This document shows, one piece after another, positions 1 through 8,671 of a stretch of DNA of 64,000 nt (positions are counted from its first letter, which is position 1; each line of letters starts with the position of its first letter). Origin of the DNA: Chitinophaga pinensis (GTDB lineage: Bacteria; Bacteroidota; Bacteroidia; Flavobacteriales_D; Crocinitomicaceae); NCBI GenBank assembly GCA_945902745.1, contig CAMDNE010000002.1:62001-126000 (forward strand), read 5' to 3'. The position numbers and the translations under genes were made by a program. The notes beneath the pieces are model-generated. The model saw only the letters and a list, made by a program, of their open reading frames with translations, did no database searches and was not told where the DNA came from.

Positions 1-723
1 TTGACCAATTCCAGCTTCAATCATCTGAATAGATGTCCAGCCATGATCATAAGCTAACCCACCGTCAAACCAGCTGTTTGCGTCATCTTGACCACTTATA
101 GCGAATGACATTCCTGCAAATTGATTTGAGCTATAATTCACACAATAAACAGGTAGGGTAGAACACAATGTAGTAACACTGCTTCCTACAATTCCCCCAG
201 GGTAGCATGGGTCTATATTTGGAAGATTGACATATCCAAAAACTCCTTCATTTCTTACATCTGGTGAACTGATGTTCCATGAAGCATATTGTTGGTCATA
301 CATCATGGTTGCTATACCTTCTAAGGATAACAAATCACTGTAATTTCCTGTTAGTTTTGCGTAATAAGCACCTAAGGCCGAGTTGTTCTCGTACCTTCCA
401 ATTCTAGGACAACTAACCGAATAAGATTCAATAACAGGGGAGTGGTTGGAATTCCAAATACTTGCAACGTTCGCAAGTGTTGGTTGAGTAAGATTTCCTA
501 TTGTTCTGTTGTAAGCACTCTGTGGGCAGCCAAGACTTGTTCCTCTTGTGTTTTTACCGATGGAAATGGCATTCTCAGCATCAATAATGGATCCATACCT
601 CATTTGTTGTACGATGTTGTTTTCATCTGACATTGATCCGTATTCATTGCCACATGGCACAACACTTTGCGCATGAATAATGTTAGAAGTAGAAATTAAA
701 AATAAAAGAAAAAATTTATTCAT
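1..723 (-). CDS. Secreted protein of unknown function, N-terminal part (cut by window edge)
   Basis: The frame opens with ATG at 723 and stays open for 241 codons to base 1, so only the N-terminal part is visible. The first 20 or so residues form a signal peptide (hydrophobic core, probable cut after HAQ). The mature part has several Cys residues in short motifs (VPCGNEYG, GCPQS, SCPRIG, PCYPGG, LCSTLPVYC) and is rich in Asn, Ser, Tyr and Gly, as in many exported Bacteroidota proteins. I recognise no catalytic motif. It starts 12 nt after the stop of the M28 peptidase gene, so both probably share a transcript. It may be a T9SS cargo, but the C-terminus that would show this lies outside the window. 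Confidence 0.75.
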   Translation of the reverse strand, partial: MNKFFLLFLISTSNIIHAQSVVPCGNEYGSMSDENNIVQQMRYGSIIDAENAISIGKNTRGTSLGCPQSAYNRTIGNLTQPTLANVASIWNSNHSPVIESYSVSCPRIGRYENNSALGAYYAKLTGNYSDLLSLEGIATMMYDQQYASWNISSPDVRNEGVFGYVNLPNIDPCYPGGIVGSSVTTLCSTLPVYCVNYSSNQFAGMSFAISGQDDANSWFDGGLAYDHGWTSIQMIEAGIGQ

Positions 724-735
724 TAACTAAAAATA

Positions 736-1647
736 CTATATTCCTAGGAGTGTAACAAGAGCAGCGTCAATTACTTTTGCCATTTTAGAAATGTCTAATG
801 TTTCCATGACATCTGTAACTTGATGGTAGTTCTTATTTCTGTAAAAAGCTTTATCCGTTAGCATTAAGGCACTGAATCCAAAATTCCAGTAATTAAGGTG
901 GTCAGAAAAGTCAATTCCAGGCAAAGCTTTTGGTCCGTTAAACTTTTTGATTGGTAGGAGTTTTGTCTTTTTATAATCACCCGAAAATTTTCGAGCAAAT
1001 TTTCCTTTACTAAATTTATTCACCAAGGTTATATAATTACCGCGACTACCGTAAAATAATTTCAATAAACCAATAGGGTAGTCTTGAGTTCTTTTTTCTT
1101 CTTTGAAAAAACCAATCATCTCTAAAGAAATCATTCCGTAAACTTCAGTTTTGGTGTCTTTAAGTGATTTTGCATGGACATAGCTCCCCATATTTTCCGT
1201 TCTGAAAAATGGAGGTTCTTCCAATGTGTATGCAACAAGATCAATTTGGTGATTTAATTTCTTTCCTTTTAATTGACGAGCTATTTCTAATAAGCCAACA
1301 ACTCCACTTGCATTATCATCTGCTCCTTCTTGAGCACCGCATGCATCATAATGCTCTCCTACAATAATTCTATCTTTATTTTTTGTTCCAAAAGAGCAAA
1401 TTACATTTTTGTAAGTCAATCCATTTACTTGATATTCTTGAAAATAGACCGTATCAGCATATTTTTTAAAATCGTTTGAAATGTAATCAGCTGTTTTGTT
1501 CAATAAATCCACATTTAGGAAATGCCGAAATCCTTTTGTCTTAGTTATTTCTGTTAAATGTCTTACCATCAAATTGGTGTCTGACGATTGCGCAGAATAG
1601 TTAAAAACTAAAATAAAAAGTAATAGTATTGAAAGAAGAATTCTCAC
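736..1647 (-). CDS. M28 family zinc aminopeptidase, exported
   Basis: A 303-residue exported peptidase of the M28 type. The first 19-20 residues are a signal peptide ending YSAQ. Expected metal ligands are visible: His99 in GEHYD, Asp in GADDNASG (about 110-111), the EE pair near 143 in YTLEEPPFF, and His275 in NYHQVTD near the C-terminus. The DDNASG block is the family signature. It likely removes N-terminal amino acids from peptides in the periplasm or outside the cell. It starts 4 nt after the CvfB-like gene stops and is followed closely by the secreted protein at the window edge. The precise specificity cannot be read from sequence. Confidence 0.88.
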   Translation of the reverse strand: MRILLSILLLFILVFNYSAQSSDTNLMVRHLTEITKTKGFRHFLNVDLLNKTADYISNDFKKYADTVYFQEYQVNGLTYKNVICSFGTKNKDRIIVGEHYDACGAQEGADDNASGVVGLLEIARQLKGKKLNHQIDLVAYTLEEPPFFRTENMGSYVHAKSLKDTKTEVYGMISLEMIGFFKEEKRTQDYPIGLLKLFYGSRGNYITLVNKFSKGKFARKFSGDYKKTKLLPIKKFNGPKALPGIDFSDHLNYWNFGFSALMLTDKAFYRNKNYHQVTDVMETLDISKMAKVIDAALVTLLGI

Positions 1648-1651
1648 TGAA

Positions 1652-2476
1652 TTAAACTATTTCAATTGAACCATCATTGATTTTAATTGCGCGGGCTTTA
1701 TATAATTTGCCGATTGATTGTTTGAATAATTTCTTACTCATTCCAATTTGTTCGCGAATGTCATCTGGATCACTTTTGTCTGACAAATAAAGAATTTTTC
1801 TTTCCTTCAATAGTTCTAAGAGTCCTTCAGCTGCTTCATCAAATTTTTCAAAGCCTTCTTTGGTAAAACGAACATCAACTTTTCCGTCTTCACGAATATT
1901 GTAAATATAGCCTTTATCGTAAGAACCACGTCGTACTAATTTGCTGACATCATTTCGATAAATTATCCCAGAATATTTATCATCTACAATAACTTTTATC
2001 CCTAAATCTGTTGTGTCTCCAATTAAAATATCAACTTCCTGATTTAATATTTCCTCATCAGTACATTCTTTCATGTAACGATTTACTTTAGTTGAAGCAA
2101 AAAGTCGATCTGTTAAAGTGTCTAATTGTAAGGTGACAAGATAGTATTTACTATCTTCCATCAGTTGATTTTGCTCCTTAAAAGGAACCATTAAATCTTT
2201 TTCAAGTCCCCAATCTAAGAAAGCTCCAAATGCAGTGACTTCAATAACTTTCAAAAAAGCAAAGCCGTCAATTGTAATTAAAGGAGTTTCTGTAGTTGCG
2301 ACAATTCTATCTTCAGAATCTTTGTATAAAAAGACGTTAATAATATCGCCTTCTTTCATGTCATCTGTTACATACTTTCCAGGAAGAAGTACGTCATTAC
2401 CTTCTTCGTCTCCAAGATAAGCTCCAGGTGCGGTAAATCGAAGAATTGTTAAATCATTATATTGTCCAATAGTCAT
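1652..2476 (-). CDS. CvfB/YitL-like S1-domain RNA-binding protein
   Basis: A 274-residue cytoplasmic protein with the CvfB family layout. There are tandem S1-like beta-barrel modules (roughly residues 1-60, 65-130 and 145-210; motifs such as GAYLGDEEGNDVLLP and TAFGAFLDWG) and a C-terminal winged-helix part (about 215-274, with IGMSKKLFKQSIGKL). CvfB proteins bind RNA and affect expression of virulence and stress genes in Firmicutes; the role in Bacteroidota is not established. It starts 3 nt after the universal stress gene stops, so the two are probably cotranscribed. Confidence 0.85.
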   Translation of the reverse strand: MTIGQYNDLTILRFTAPGAYLGDEEGNDVLLPGKYVTDDMKEGDIINVFLYKDSEDRIVATTETPLITIDGFAFLKVIEVTAFGAFLDWGLEKDLMVPFKEQNQLMEDSKYYLVTLQLDTLTDRLFASTKVNRYMKECTDEEILNQEVDILIGDTTDLGIKVIVDDKYSGIIYRNDVSKLVRRGSYDKGYIYNIREDGKVDVRFTKEGFEKFDEAAEGLLELLKERKILYLSDKSDPDDIREQIGMSKKLFKQSIGKLYKARAIKINDGSIEIV

Positions 2477-2479
2477 CTG

Positions 2480-3286
2480 CTAAAAATAAAGTGCAGACGC
2501 TAGTTTTGAGTTAAGCACCATACACGGTAATTTCTGATCATTCGTAATCAGCGTTTGTGCAAAGGTATCAAATTGTGGTAATAAACTTTCAGAATGATAA
2601 GCAATAGCAATAAAATCTATTGATTTTTCTTTTGTGTATGACAATATTTTCTTTTGGTAAGAACCACCGCTTTTGATTAATTCGACATGACAATCAATAT
2701 TTCTATCATCGTATTGATTTTTAACTATCAAAACACGATTCTTCATTTGTTGACTCAATAATTCATCGTTGTGTTTTTCGCCTATAACATGGATTTTAGC
2801 TTTAAACATTGAGGCAATATCACCCGCAATATTGGTAACTTGTAAGCTTTCTTTTGTTAAATCGATTGGTACAACAATGTTTTTTATTTCATTTAAAGGC
2901 GTGTCCTTTTGAACAACTAAAAAAGGGGTGTCTGCGCCTGTTATAACTTTCATCGCATTACTTCCAAGTAAGCGTTGCATTCCACTAGAACCATGTGTTC
3001 CCATTATAACCAATTGAGCACCTTCCGATTTAGCTATTTTTCCTAAATCTTCGAAAATTGAACCAACACGCACTAATTTAGTAAGTTCAACTCCATAAGG
3101 TTTTTCGAACCGGTCAATAACAGCATCTAATCGATCAATTGCTTTTTGTCCTTCAGGTTTTGAGCTAGCTAAATGCAAAACAAGAATTTCTGCTTTTACA
3201 TTTTTAGCAAGATGCAGTGCATAACGAATTGCAGCATCACCAACTGGTGTGAAGTCATATGGAACTATATATAAATTCTGGCTCAT
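2480..3286 (-). CDS. Tandem universal stress protein (UspA family)
   Basis: 268 residues containing two UspA-like domains (about 1-140 and 145-268). The first carries the ATP-binding pattern G-x2-G-x9-G-S/T (GTHGSSG..LLGSNAM, about 96-112). The second lacks a clear version, so only one nucleotide site may work. Such tandem proteins respond to starvation, redox or oxygen stress. A TAnnTTTG -7 box lies just upstream (3303-3310 on this strand). It is the first gene of the run Usp, CvfB-like, M28 and secreted protein. Confidence 0.9.
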   Translation of the reverse strand: MSQNLYIVPYDFTPVGDAAIRYALHLAKNVKAEILVLHLASSKPEGQKAIDRLDAVIDRFEKPYGVELTKLVRVGSIFEDLGKIAKSEGAQLVIMGTHGSSGMQRLLGSNAMKVITGADTPFLVVQKDTPLNEIKNIVVPIDLTKESLQVTNIAGDIASMFKAKIHVIGEKHNDELLSQQMKNRVLIVKNQYDDRNIDCHVELIKSGGSYQKKILSYTKEKSIDFIAIAYHSESLLPQFDTFAQTLITNDQKLPCMVLNSKLASALYF

Positions 3287-3302
3287 AATATGGTAATTTT
3301 TT

Positions 3303-3310
3303 CAAAAATA
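3303..3310 (-). promoter_or_regulatory. -7 box of the universal stress protein promoter
   Basis: Read on the minus strand this is TATTTTTG, a perfect fit to the Bacteroidota -7 consensus TAnnTTTG. The expected start of transcription is about 6-7 nt downstream, leaving a leader of roughly 10 nt before the ATG at 3286. No clear -33 TTTG was found. Confidence 0.5.
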
Positions 3311-3390
3311 AGTAAAAAATAGTGTAGTTTTAAAATAAATCAACAAGAATGATTAAAACATACATCTCATTGATTATTAACCGAAAAACG

Positions 3391-4485
3391 TCATGATTTT
3401 CTTCTTCTTCTATGTTTGTCCTTTCCTAAAGTAGAATTCAGATTACTTGGATCCCTTTTGTCATGTTTAGATGCTTTTTTATCCAATTCGTTTTTCTGAG
3501 CAGCGGGGTTCTGAATATCTTTTTCAGGTGTTACAGCAATATGTTCACTGCCACCACCAGGAGCTTTTTCATCTGAAGGATTAATCCATTTATTTTTAAT
3601 TTCTTTTTTCTCTACTTTACCATTTCGTTCGTTCTGAACATAGACGTAAGAATTCGGATCATTTGCTTTATTGACACCAATTACATCTTCTTTTAACACC
3701 CATTTGTTGCCTTCTAATACAAACGCATCGTAAGATAAGTCAGGGACATAAAAAGAATAAAAACCCTTTAAATTAGGTGCCTCTGGGGAAAGATGATCAA
3801 AAATTATTCGATCATATTCTTCTTCGTACTTTAAAGACATCGTTGTTTTTTTAGAATGCTCGTAAAACATTCTTTTATAGGTCATTTCTTTTGTTTTGAA
3901 GAGTGGACTTCCCAATTTTGGAGCGTCTCCTGAAAAGTATAAAACATCAATTAATTTAATTGTACTCATTGAGCTATTGCCGTCCCAGCCAAGAAGCGTG
4001 TAAACCGTTTTCGACCCTTTATCAACAGGAATAATTTTATAGTAAAGTGCTCCGTACCAATTATCAGCTTCCAAAACACCATCAGGGCGAGGAGGGAGCA
4101 TGAAAGAATTGTCAATTAACTCACTGTATTCTACTTTTTTCTTTTTAGAATCAATGTGCAATAAGTAACAATAATATTTTTGTGTTTCGTCTTCTTGTTC
4201 GATGTTCCAATTAACAATGCGTAATTGACCATCTGGACTATCAATAAAACCAACTGATTTTAATTTACTGAAAGGGTATTTAAATGCGCCTTCTTGGTGA
4301 AGTGTTTCGAAAAGATATTCTTTGAAAATGAAATTGTTGTTTGATTTTTCGTCATCCGTTAATGAAGCCCTAAGGATTGCCAACAAATCAACCAATTTGT
4401 TTTCTCTAGTAACCAATGATGTGTCTGATAATGCAAACACATTCGCTGAAAAAAGGATAAAAATTGTGAGAATTAACTGTTTCAT
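3391..4485 (-). CDS. Exported protein of unknown function with basic C-terminal tail
   Basis: 364 residues. The first 18-19 residues are a signal peptide ending VFALS. The body is a mixed alpha/beta sequence with no motif I recognise; phrases such as LLGWDGNSSMSTIKLIDVLYF suggest a small beta-rich domain. The last 50 or so residues are low-complexity and very basic, ending KDKHRRRRKS, which could bind peptidoglycan, LPS or nucleic acid. It has its own promoter candidate at 4533-4540 and a 91-nt gap to rpe upstream, so it is probably a separate unit. The gene looks intact. Confidence 0.75.
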   Translation of the reverse strand: MKQLILTIFILFSANVFALSDTSLVTRENKLVDLLAILRASLTDDEKSNNNFIFKEYLFETLHQEGAFKYPFSKLKSVGFIDSPDGQLRIVNWNIEQEDETQKYYCYLLHIDSKKKKVEYSELIDNSFMLPPRPDGVLEADNWYGALYYKIIPVDKGSKTVYTLLGWDGNSSMSTIKLIDVLYFSGDAPKLGSPLFKTKEMTYKRMFYEHSKKTTMSLKYEEEYDRIIFDHLSPEAPNLKGFYSFYVPDLSYDAFVLEGNKWVLKEDVIGVNKANDPNSYVYVQNERNGKVEKKEIKNKWINPSDEKAPGGGSEHIAVTPEKDIQNPAAQKNELDKKASKHDKRDPSNLNSTLGKDKHRRRRKS

Positions 4486-4532
4486 ATAGAAGTTAACGGC
4501 AATTACATGTGTTTGTTACTTTCGTTCACTAA

Positions 4533-4540
4533 CAAATATA
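4533..4540 (-). promoter_or_regulatory. -7 box upstream of the exported unknown gene
   Basis: Minus-strand TATATTTG matches TAnnTTTG exactly. A TTTG (rc of 4567-4570) lies 26 nt upstream, somewhat farther than usual for the -33 element. The implied leader is about 40 nt. Confidence 0.5.
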
Positions 4541-4576
4541 AAAAATTAAAAAGGAAAAGTCTTTTTCAAAATTGAA

Positions 4577-5227
4577 TTAAAGACCTTTTAGCGCTGCAAT
4601 TGTTTGTGTTGGATTAGGCGAATTAAAGACAAAGCTACCAGCGACAAGTACATCGGCACCTGCTTCCACTAATTCTTTACCGGTTTCCATGTTGACACCA
4701 CCATCTACTTCAACAAGTGCACGTGAACCATGTCTGTGAATTAAATTTTTTGCTTGTTCAACTTTTAGAATAGCATTCTTGATAAATTTTTGCCCTCCAA
4801 AACCTGGATTCACTGACATGATCAATACAAGGTCTAAATCGGCAATAATATCTTGTAATAAATCTACTGGAGTATGCGGATTTAAAGCAACTCCAGCTTT
4901 CATTCCTGCTGCTTTTATTGCTTGCACAGTTCTATGTAAATGCGTGCAAGCTTCATAATGAACAGTTAAGATATCTGTTCCAGCATTTTTGAAATCTTCG
5001 ATATATTGATCTGGATTAGCAATCATTATATGAACATCTAACGGCTTCGTAGCGTGCTTTTTAATTGCACTAATTACAGGGAATCCAAATGAGATATTAG
5101 GAACAAAAACCCCGTCCATTACATCAATATGAAACCAATCAGCTGATGAAGCATTAATCATTTCAACATCACGTTGAATATTAGCAAAATCACATGATAA
5201 AACTGAAGGCGAAATTAGAACTCCCAT
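4577..5227 (-). CDS. rpe: Ribulose-phosphate 3-epimerase
   Basis: A (beta/alpha)8 enzyme interconverting ribulose 5-phosphate and xylulose 5-phosphate in the pentose phosphate pathway. Visible signatures are SPSVLSCDFANI at the N-terminus, WFHIDVMDGVFVPN (metal and catalytic residues), LIMSVNPGFGGQKF and VEVDGGVN. Length of 216 residues is normal for the family. An upstream ATG at 5248 would add the lysine run MSKKKKK, but that codon lies inside a perfect -7 box (5246-5253). I therefore choose the ATG at 5227, about 12 nt below the inferred transcription start. It sits 39 nt after the L,D-transpeptidase gene. Confidence 0.93.
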   Translation of the reverse strand: MGVLISPSVLSCDFANIQRDVEMINASSADWFHIDVMDGVFVPNISFGFPVISAIKKHATKPLDVHIMIANPDQYIEDFKNAGTDILTVHYEACTHLHRTVQAIKAAGMKAGVALNPHTPVDLLQDIIADLDLVLIMSVNPGFGGQKFIKNAILKVEQAKNLIHRHGSRALVEVDGGVNMETGKELVEAGADVLVAGSFVFNSPNPTQTIAALKGL

Positions 5228-5245
5228 TTTTTTCTTTTTTTTTGA

Positions 5246-5253
5246 CAAAATTA
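5246..5253 (-). promoter_or_regulatory. -7 box of the rpe promoter; decides the start codon
   Basis: Minus-strand TAATTTTG is a perfect TAnnTTTG. Transcription would begin near 5239, downstream of the ATG at 5248 and upstream of the ATG at 5227. This favours the shorter rpe protein. Confidence 0.5.
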
Positions 5254-5266
5254 AGAACTAAAACGG

Positions 5267-6850
5267 TTATTCTTTCATGATTTTCAAATATTCCTCATCT
5301 CTTTTGTAGATGTCTAAGTGGAAGATAAGTTTCTCTCTATCTGCAAAAACAGTGTTGTATTCCACATAAATTGGAATTGGTTTCTTAAGATGAATTACAA
5401 AATTCTTTGCCCTGCCGAGTAATGTATCTAATGAATCTCTGGTTAAATCATTGCGTTTACGACCAACAGAGTCATAATCTAAAATTACTTTTCCTAAATC
5501 GACTGGGTTTTCGCAGCGCATGCAACCATGAGAATAGGAACGAACATCCGTTTTGAAAAGAGATTTTGCAGGAGAATCGTGAACGTATACGCTGAATTCA
5601 TTGTGGAATTCGAATTTTATTATCCCTAAACTATTTTTAGGTCCAGGCTCTTGAATAACTTGATATGGAAAGGTTTCGTCTTTAATCCGCTTCCAATTTA
5701 CAGAATAAGGATCTATTTCAGTTTCACCTTTAAAAAGTTTATAATTATTTTTTGCGAAATACCCTGCACTTCTTTTGGCTGCTGGTAAAACTTCCTTACT
5801 TGCAATGGAGAATGGCACTTTCCAATAGGGGTAAACTACAATATCTCGGATTTTTGATTCAAGTTGAGGCGTTTGATTTTCAGTCTTCCCTATAACAATG
5901 TTGTGAATTTGTTTTAAACTATCATTCACGAAGAAACGCAATAAATACTCCGGGAGATTTATTCTTACGCATTTCGACGGGTAGACAATCGAAGTCCTTA
6001 ATTTATCCATTACAAAAGCAGCTCTCAATACTTTATCATAAGAACTTTCATTTAACGCCCAAGCAGTGTATTTACCAACTTTCCCATCTTTTTTGAGACC
6101 ATTATGTTCTTGAAACACCTTTAACGCTTCCACAAACGATAGGCTGTCTTTCAACGTTTCTTTCAAGTATCCTTTTGAAACAAGTGCCTTTGTCGCATTT
6201 GGAATTGCGTAAAGTGTATCTTCTTTATATGGTTTTACATCGAAGGTGCTTTTATCTAAAGGATAACTTTGACAAAAAACATATAACTTACTGGCAATGA
6301 ATTGATAGTTTGTGTCTGTTAAACGTTGTTTAAGAAAAATATCATCGTAAGATAATTCCTTACTCATCGCAAGTGTTGAATCAAAAGATTCGCCGGTTGC
6401 AAAATATTTTAAATTATATTTTTTCTCTTTTACATTTAAAAACCCCTTATTTAAATCATGAAGAATCATTGCGGTTTTTGCTGTTAGAATAATTTCTTCT
6501 TCAACCCAGTTCAGTTTTTTCTTTTCAGAAAATGATATTCTGTTTTCAGGTATTCCAAACCACATTGAATTGGATAATGTTTTCTTCAATTTAACACCTG
6601 AGTCTATTACCATAGAGTCATTGATCCAATGAGGTTTGAAAGATTGTTTCTCGTAATGCTCTTGAAGCCAGGTACTCTGTGAATCATTGAATCCTAGTGT
6701 TTTTAAATATGAATTTTCAAGCACCTTTTGGATTTTCTTCTCAATTGAAATGGATTCGTCTTTAAAAAATTCAATTGGCACTTCAGCAACACTGTCGGAA
6801 CAACTATTAAATAAGGAAATACTTACAATCAGAAAGATAAAATAGCGCAT
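5267..6850 (-). CDS. L,D-transpeptidase (YcbB-like) with peptidoglycan-binding domain, probable lipoprotein
   Basis: 527 residues. The N-terminus (MRYFIFLIVSISLFNSCSD) is a lipoprotein-type signal with Cys17. A peptidoglycan-binding-like domain lies around residues 220-270 (KVFQEHNGLKKDGKVGKYTAWAL), followed by a YkuD catalytic domain with YSHGCMRCENP; the nucleophile is Cys443. This matches the YcbB/LdtD architecture, which makes 3-3 cross-links in peptidoglycan. It is divergent from the rhomboid gene at 6915, and the two promoters face each other in 64 nt. Confidence 0.88.
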   Translation of the reverse strand: MRYFIFLIVSISLFNSCSDSVAEVPIEFFKDESISIEKKIQKVLENSYLKTLGFNDSQSTWLQEHYEKQSFKPHWINDSMVIDSGVKLKKTLSNSMWFGIPENRISFSEKKKLNWVEEEIILTAKTAMILHDLNKGFLNVKEKKYNLKYFATGESFDSTLAMSKELSYDDIFLKQRLTDTNYQFIASKLYVFCQSYPLDKSTFDVKPYKEDTLYAIPNATKALVSKGYLKETLKDSLSFVEALKVFQEHNGLKKDGKVGKYTAWALNESSYDKVLRAAFVMDKLRTSIVYPSKCVRINLPEYLLRFFVNDSLKQIHNIVIGKTENQTPQLESKIRDIVVYPYWKVPFSIASKEVLPAAKRSAGYFAKNNYKLFKGETEIDPYSVNWKRIKDETFPYQVIQEPGPKNSLGIIKFEFHNEFSVYVHDSPAKSLFKTDVRSYSHGCMRCENPVDLGKVILDYDSVGRKRNDLTRDSLDTLLGRAKNFVIHLKKPIPIYVEYNTVFADREKLIFHLDIYKRDEEYLKIMKE

Positions 6851-6870
6851 GAATAGTCAGTTGAATTAAT

Positions 6871-6878
6871 TACTTTTG
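6871..6878 (+). promoter_or_regulatory. -7 box of the rhomboid/aminotransferase/ywbE unit
   Basis: TACTTTTG matches TAnnTTTG. The start codon is 37 nt downstream. A minus-strand TATCTTGC (rc of 6891-6898) could serve the divergent L,D-transpeptidase gene, so the two promoters would overlap in one short spacer. Confidence 0.5.
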
Positions 6879-6914
6879 CTAAAGTTACATGCAAGATAAA
6901 ACTTATTTTCAAAT

Positions 6915-7532
6915 ATGACTTTTACTTTATTAACAATAATTATAATTGTAACAGTTATTGTTTCGCTTAATGCCTTTAAAGACAATGCGTTAATGGATAA
7001 ATTGATTTATTCACCTTATCGTAGCAAGCATAATCGTGAGTATTATAGAATGCTTGGGCATATTCTAATTCATGCTGATTCGACACATTTGATCTTCAAT
7101 ATGATGTCGCTTTATTTTTTGGGAAGTTTATTAGAGCAAGAATTCATGTTTCAATATGGCGGTTTAAATGGTGAGATTCACTTTTTAGTCTTATACATTT
7201 TGGGAGGTTTGTTTGCTACACTCATTCCATACATGCGCAATCAAGATAATCCAAATTACAGATCTTTAGGTGCTTCAGGTGCTGTTTCTGCAGTTATATT
7301 TGCTGCTATAATTTGGAATCCAACCATGGAGTTAGGTCTTTTGTTTATCCCAATTCCAATTCCAGCATACATTTTCGGGCCACTTTATTTGGCTTTTGAA
7401 TATTGGGCTGATAGACGAGGAAATACAGGAATTGCGCATGATGCCCATATTGGAGGTGCAATTTTTGGGATACTTTACGTTTTAATTATTAATATTGATA
7501 AAGGAAAAGATTTTTTCAGTATAATTTTTTGA
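6915..7532 (+). CDS. Rhomboid family intramembrane serine protease
   Basis: 205 residues with about six hydrophobic segments. The catalytic Ser121 sits in SLGASGAVSA and the catalytic His178 in AHDAHIGGAIFG. The HADSTHLIFNMMSL block in TM2 is the rhomboid H-x4-H-x3-N type signature. It cleaves transmembrane substrates inside the membrane; the substrates are unknown. It leads a probable three-gene unit with the class IV aminotransferase (8-nt gap) and ywbE. It is one of three rhomboid genes in the window (see 59130 and 59890). Confidence 0.9.
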   Translation: MTFTLLTIIIIVTVIVSLNAFKDNALMDKLIYSPYRSKHNREYYRMLGHILIHADSTHLIFNMMSLYFLGSLLEQEFMFQYGGLNGEIHFLVLYILGGLFATLIPYMRNQDNPNYRSLGASGAVSAVIFAAIIWNPTMELGLLFIPIPIPAYIFGPLYLAFEYWADRRGNTGIAHDAHIGGAIFGILYVLIINIDKGKDFFSIIF

Positions 7533-7540
7533 TATAAAAG

Positions 7541-8401
7541 ATGCTTTATATAAACAACAACGGCTCAGTGCTTACAAATGATGCTCCTACAATCCACGCT
7601 GGAAATAGAGGACATGTCTATGGTGATGGAGTATTTGAAAGTATTCGTATAATGAATGGCGTTCCATTAAACATGGAAAATCATGTTCGTCGTTTATTAG
7701 ATGGTGCCAAAGCAATAAAAATGCGCCCGGCAAGTTATTTTACTACTCATTTTTTTGAGGAAAAAATCATTGAGTTGTGTCAAAAATCGGAGATATTGGA
7801 AGGAGGAAGATGCCGAATTTCTTTGGATCGCGTTACAGGTGGTGCTTATAAACCGGAATCAAATGAAGCATCCTATTTTATTGAAGTTTACCATTATGAA
7901 ACGAATAATTTCGAGCTGAATTCAAAAGGTTTGGAAGTTGATCAATATACAGATATCAAAAAGCAAAGAAACTTTTTATCTAATTTCAAAACTAAAAGTG
8001 GGTTAATCTACGTTATGGCTGCAATTAATGCTACTGAACGTAAATTGGATGATGTGCTAATTGCGAATGATACTGGAGGAATTCTAGAAAGTTCTAGTTG
8101 CAATATTTTTGTTGTAAGTAACAGTGTACTTTATACTCCAGGATTAGAAGAAGGCTGTTTGGCAGGAACTATGCGCATGCAAATAATCAATTTGGCATTG
8201 AAAAATGGCATAAAGGTATATGAGTGTAATATTTTACCTCAAAATTTATTAGCGGCAGATGAAATCTTCTTTACGAATGCCATTCGCGGAGTAAATTGGG
8301 TGAGTGGATATCGCACAAAACGTTATTTCAATAACATGTCAAGAAGATTCGTTGCATTACTCAATGATCATTGGGAAAATCACTTTTCTGAACAAGTTTA
8401 A
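7541..8401 (+). CDS. Class IV PLP-dependent aminotransferase (IlvE or PabC type)
   Basis: 286 residues of fold-type IV PLP enzyme. The N-terminal GNRGHVYGDGVFESIRI, the PLP lysine in NFKTKSGLIYVMAA (about residue 146) and GGILESSSCNIFVV are family signatures. The family includes branched-chain aminotransferase, D-amino acid aminotransferase and aminodeoxychorismate lyase. The length and the motif VFESIRI are compatible with PabC-like lyase or a short IlvE-like enzyme, and I cannot separate them. It lies in the rhomboid-ywbE unit. Confidence 0.85.
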   Translation: MLYINNNGSVLTNDAPTIHAGNRGHVYGDGVFESIRIMNGVPLNMENHVRRLLDGAKAIKMRPASYFTTHFFEEKIIELCQKSEILEGGRCRISLDRVTGGAYKPESNEASYFIEVYHYETNNFELNSKGLEVDQYTDIKKQRNFLSNFKTKSGLIYVMAAINATERKLDDVLIANDTGGILESSSCNIFVVSNSVLYTPGLEEGCLAGTMRMQIINLALKNGIKVYECNILPQNLLAADEIFFTNAIRGVNWVSGYRTKRYFNNMSRRFVALLNDHWENHFSEQV

Positions 8402-8418
8402 CAGATTAGAACAGAATT

Positions 8419-8616
8419 ATGCCGATTAGTAGGAGGGTAGACGTGAAGCCAGGAATGTTAGTAGCAATTGTTTTAAAAGAAGATCAGCGCAGTGGAGAAT
8501 TGACCGAAGGAATTGTTCAAACCTTGCTCACGAATTCTAATTTTCATCCACATGGTATTAAAGTTAGATTGGAGGATGGTTCTGTTGGACGCGTTCAGGA
8601 AATTCTTGAAGATTGA
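8419..8616 (+). CDS. ywbE: YwbE family small protein
   Basis: 65 residues that closely follow the YwbE family: RRVDVKPGMLVAIVLKEDQRSGELTEG, then HPHGIKVRLEDGSVGRVQEI. It is a small beta-barrel-like protein found across Firmicutes and Bacteroidota with no firmly established function; the fold resembles RNA-binding or KOW-like modules. It is 17 nt after the aminotransferase gene and is probably the last gene of that unit. Confidence 0.85.
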   Translation: MPISRRVDVKPGMLVAIVLKEDQRSGELTEGIVQTLLTNSNFHPHGIKVRLEDGSVGRVQEILED

Positions 8617-8657
8617 ATTTTATAAGTCTCTTTGACTTCCAATCAAAATAAAAATCT

Positions 8658-8665
8658 TATCTTTG
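8658..8665 (+). promoter_or_regulatory. -7 box of the cold-shock gene promoter
   Basis: TATCTTTG matches TAnnTTTG, with a TTTG at 8631-8634 as possible -33 element (23-nt spacing, slightly long). It implies a start near 8672 and an untranslated leader of about 175 nt, far longer than for other genes here. Confidence 0.55.
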
Positions 8666-8671
8666 CCCAAG

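Noticed and set aside
442-630. 62-codon plus-strand ORF
   Set aside because: Lies antisense in the secreted-protein gene that is open to the window edge; no own signals.
3330-3360. Possible FNR box (TTGAT/ATCAA-like) upstream of the universal stress gene
   Set aside because: ATCAA and TGAT elements are present but in wrong order and spacing.
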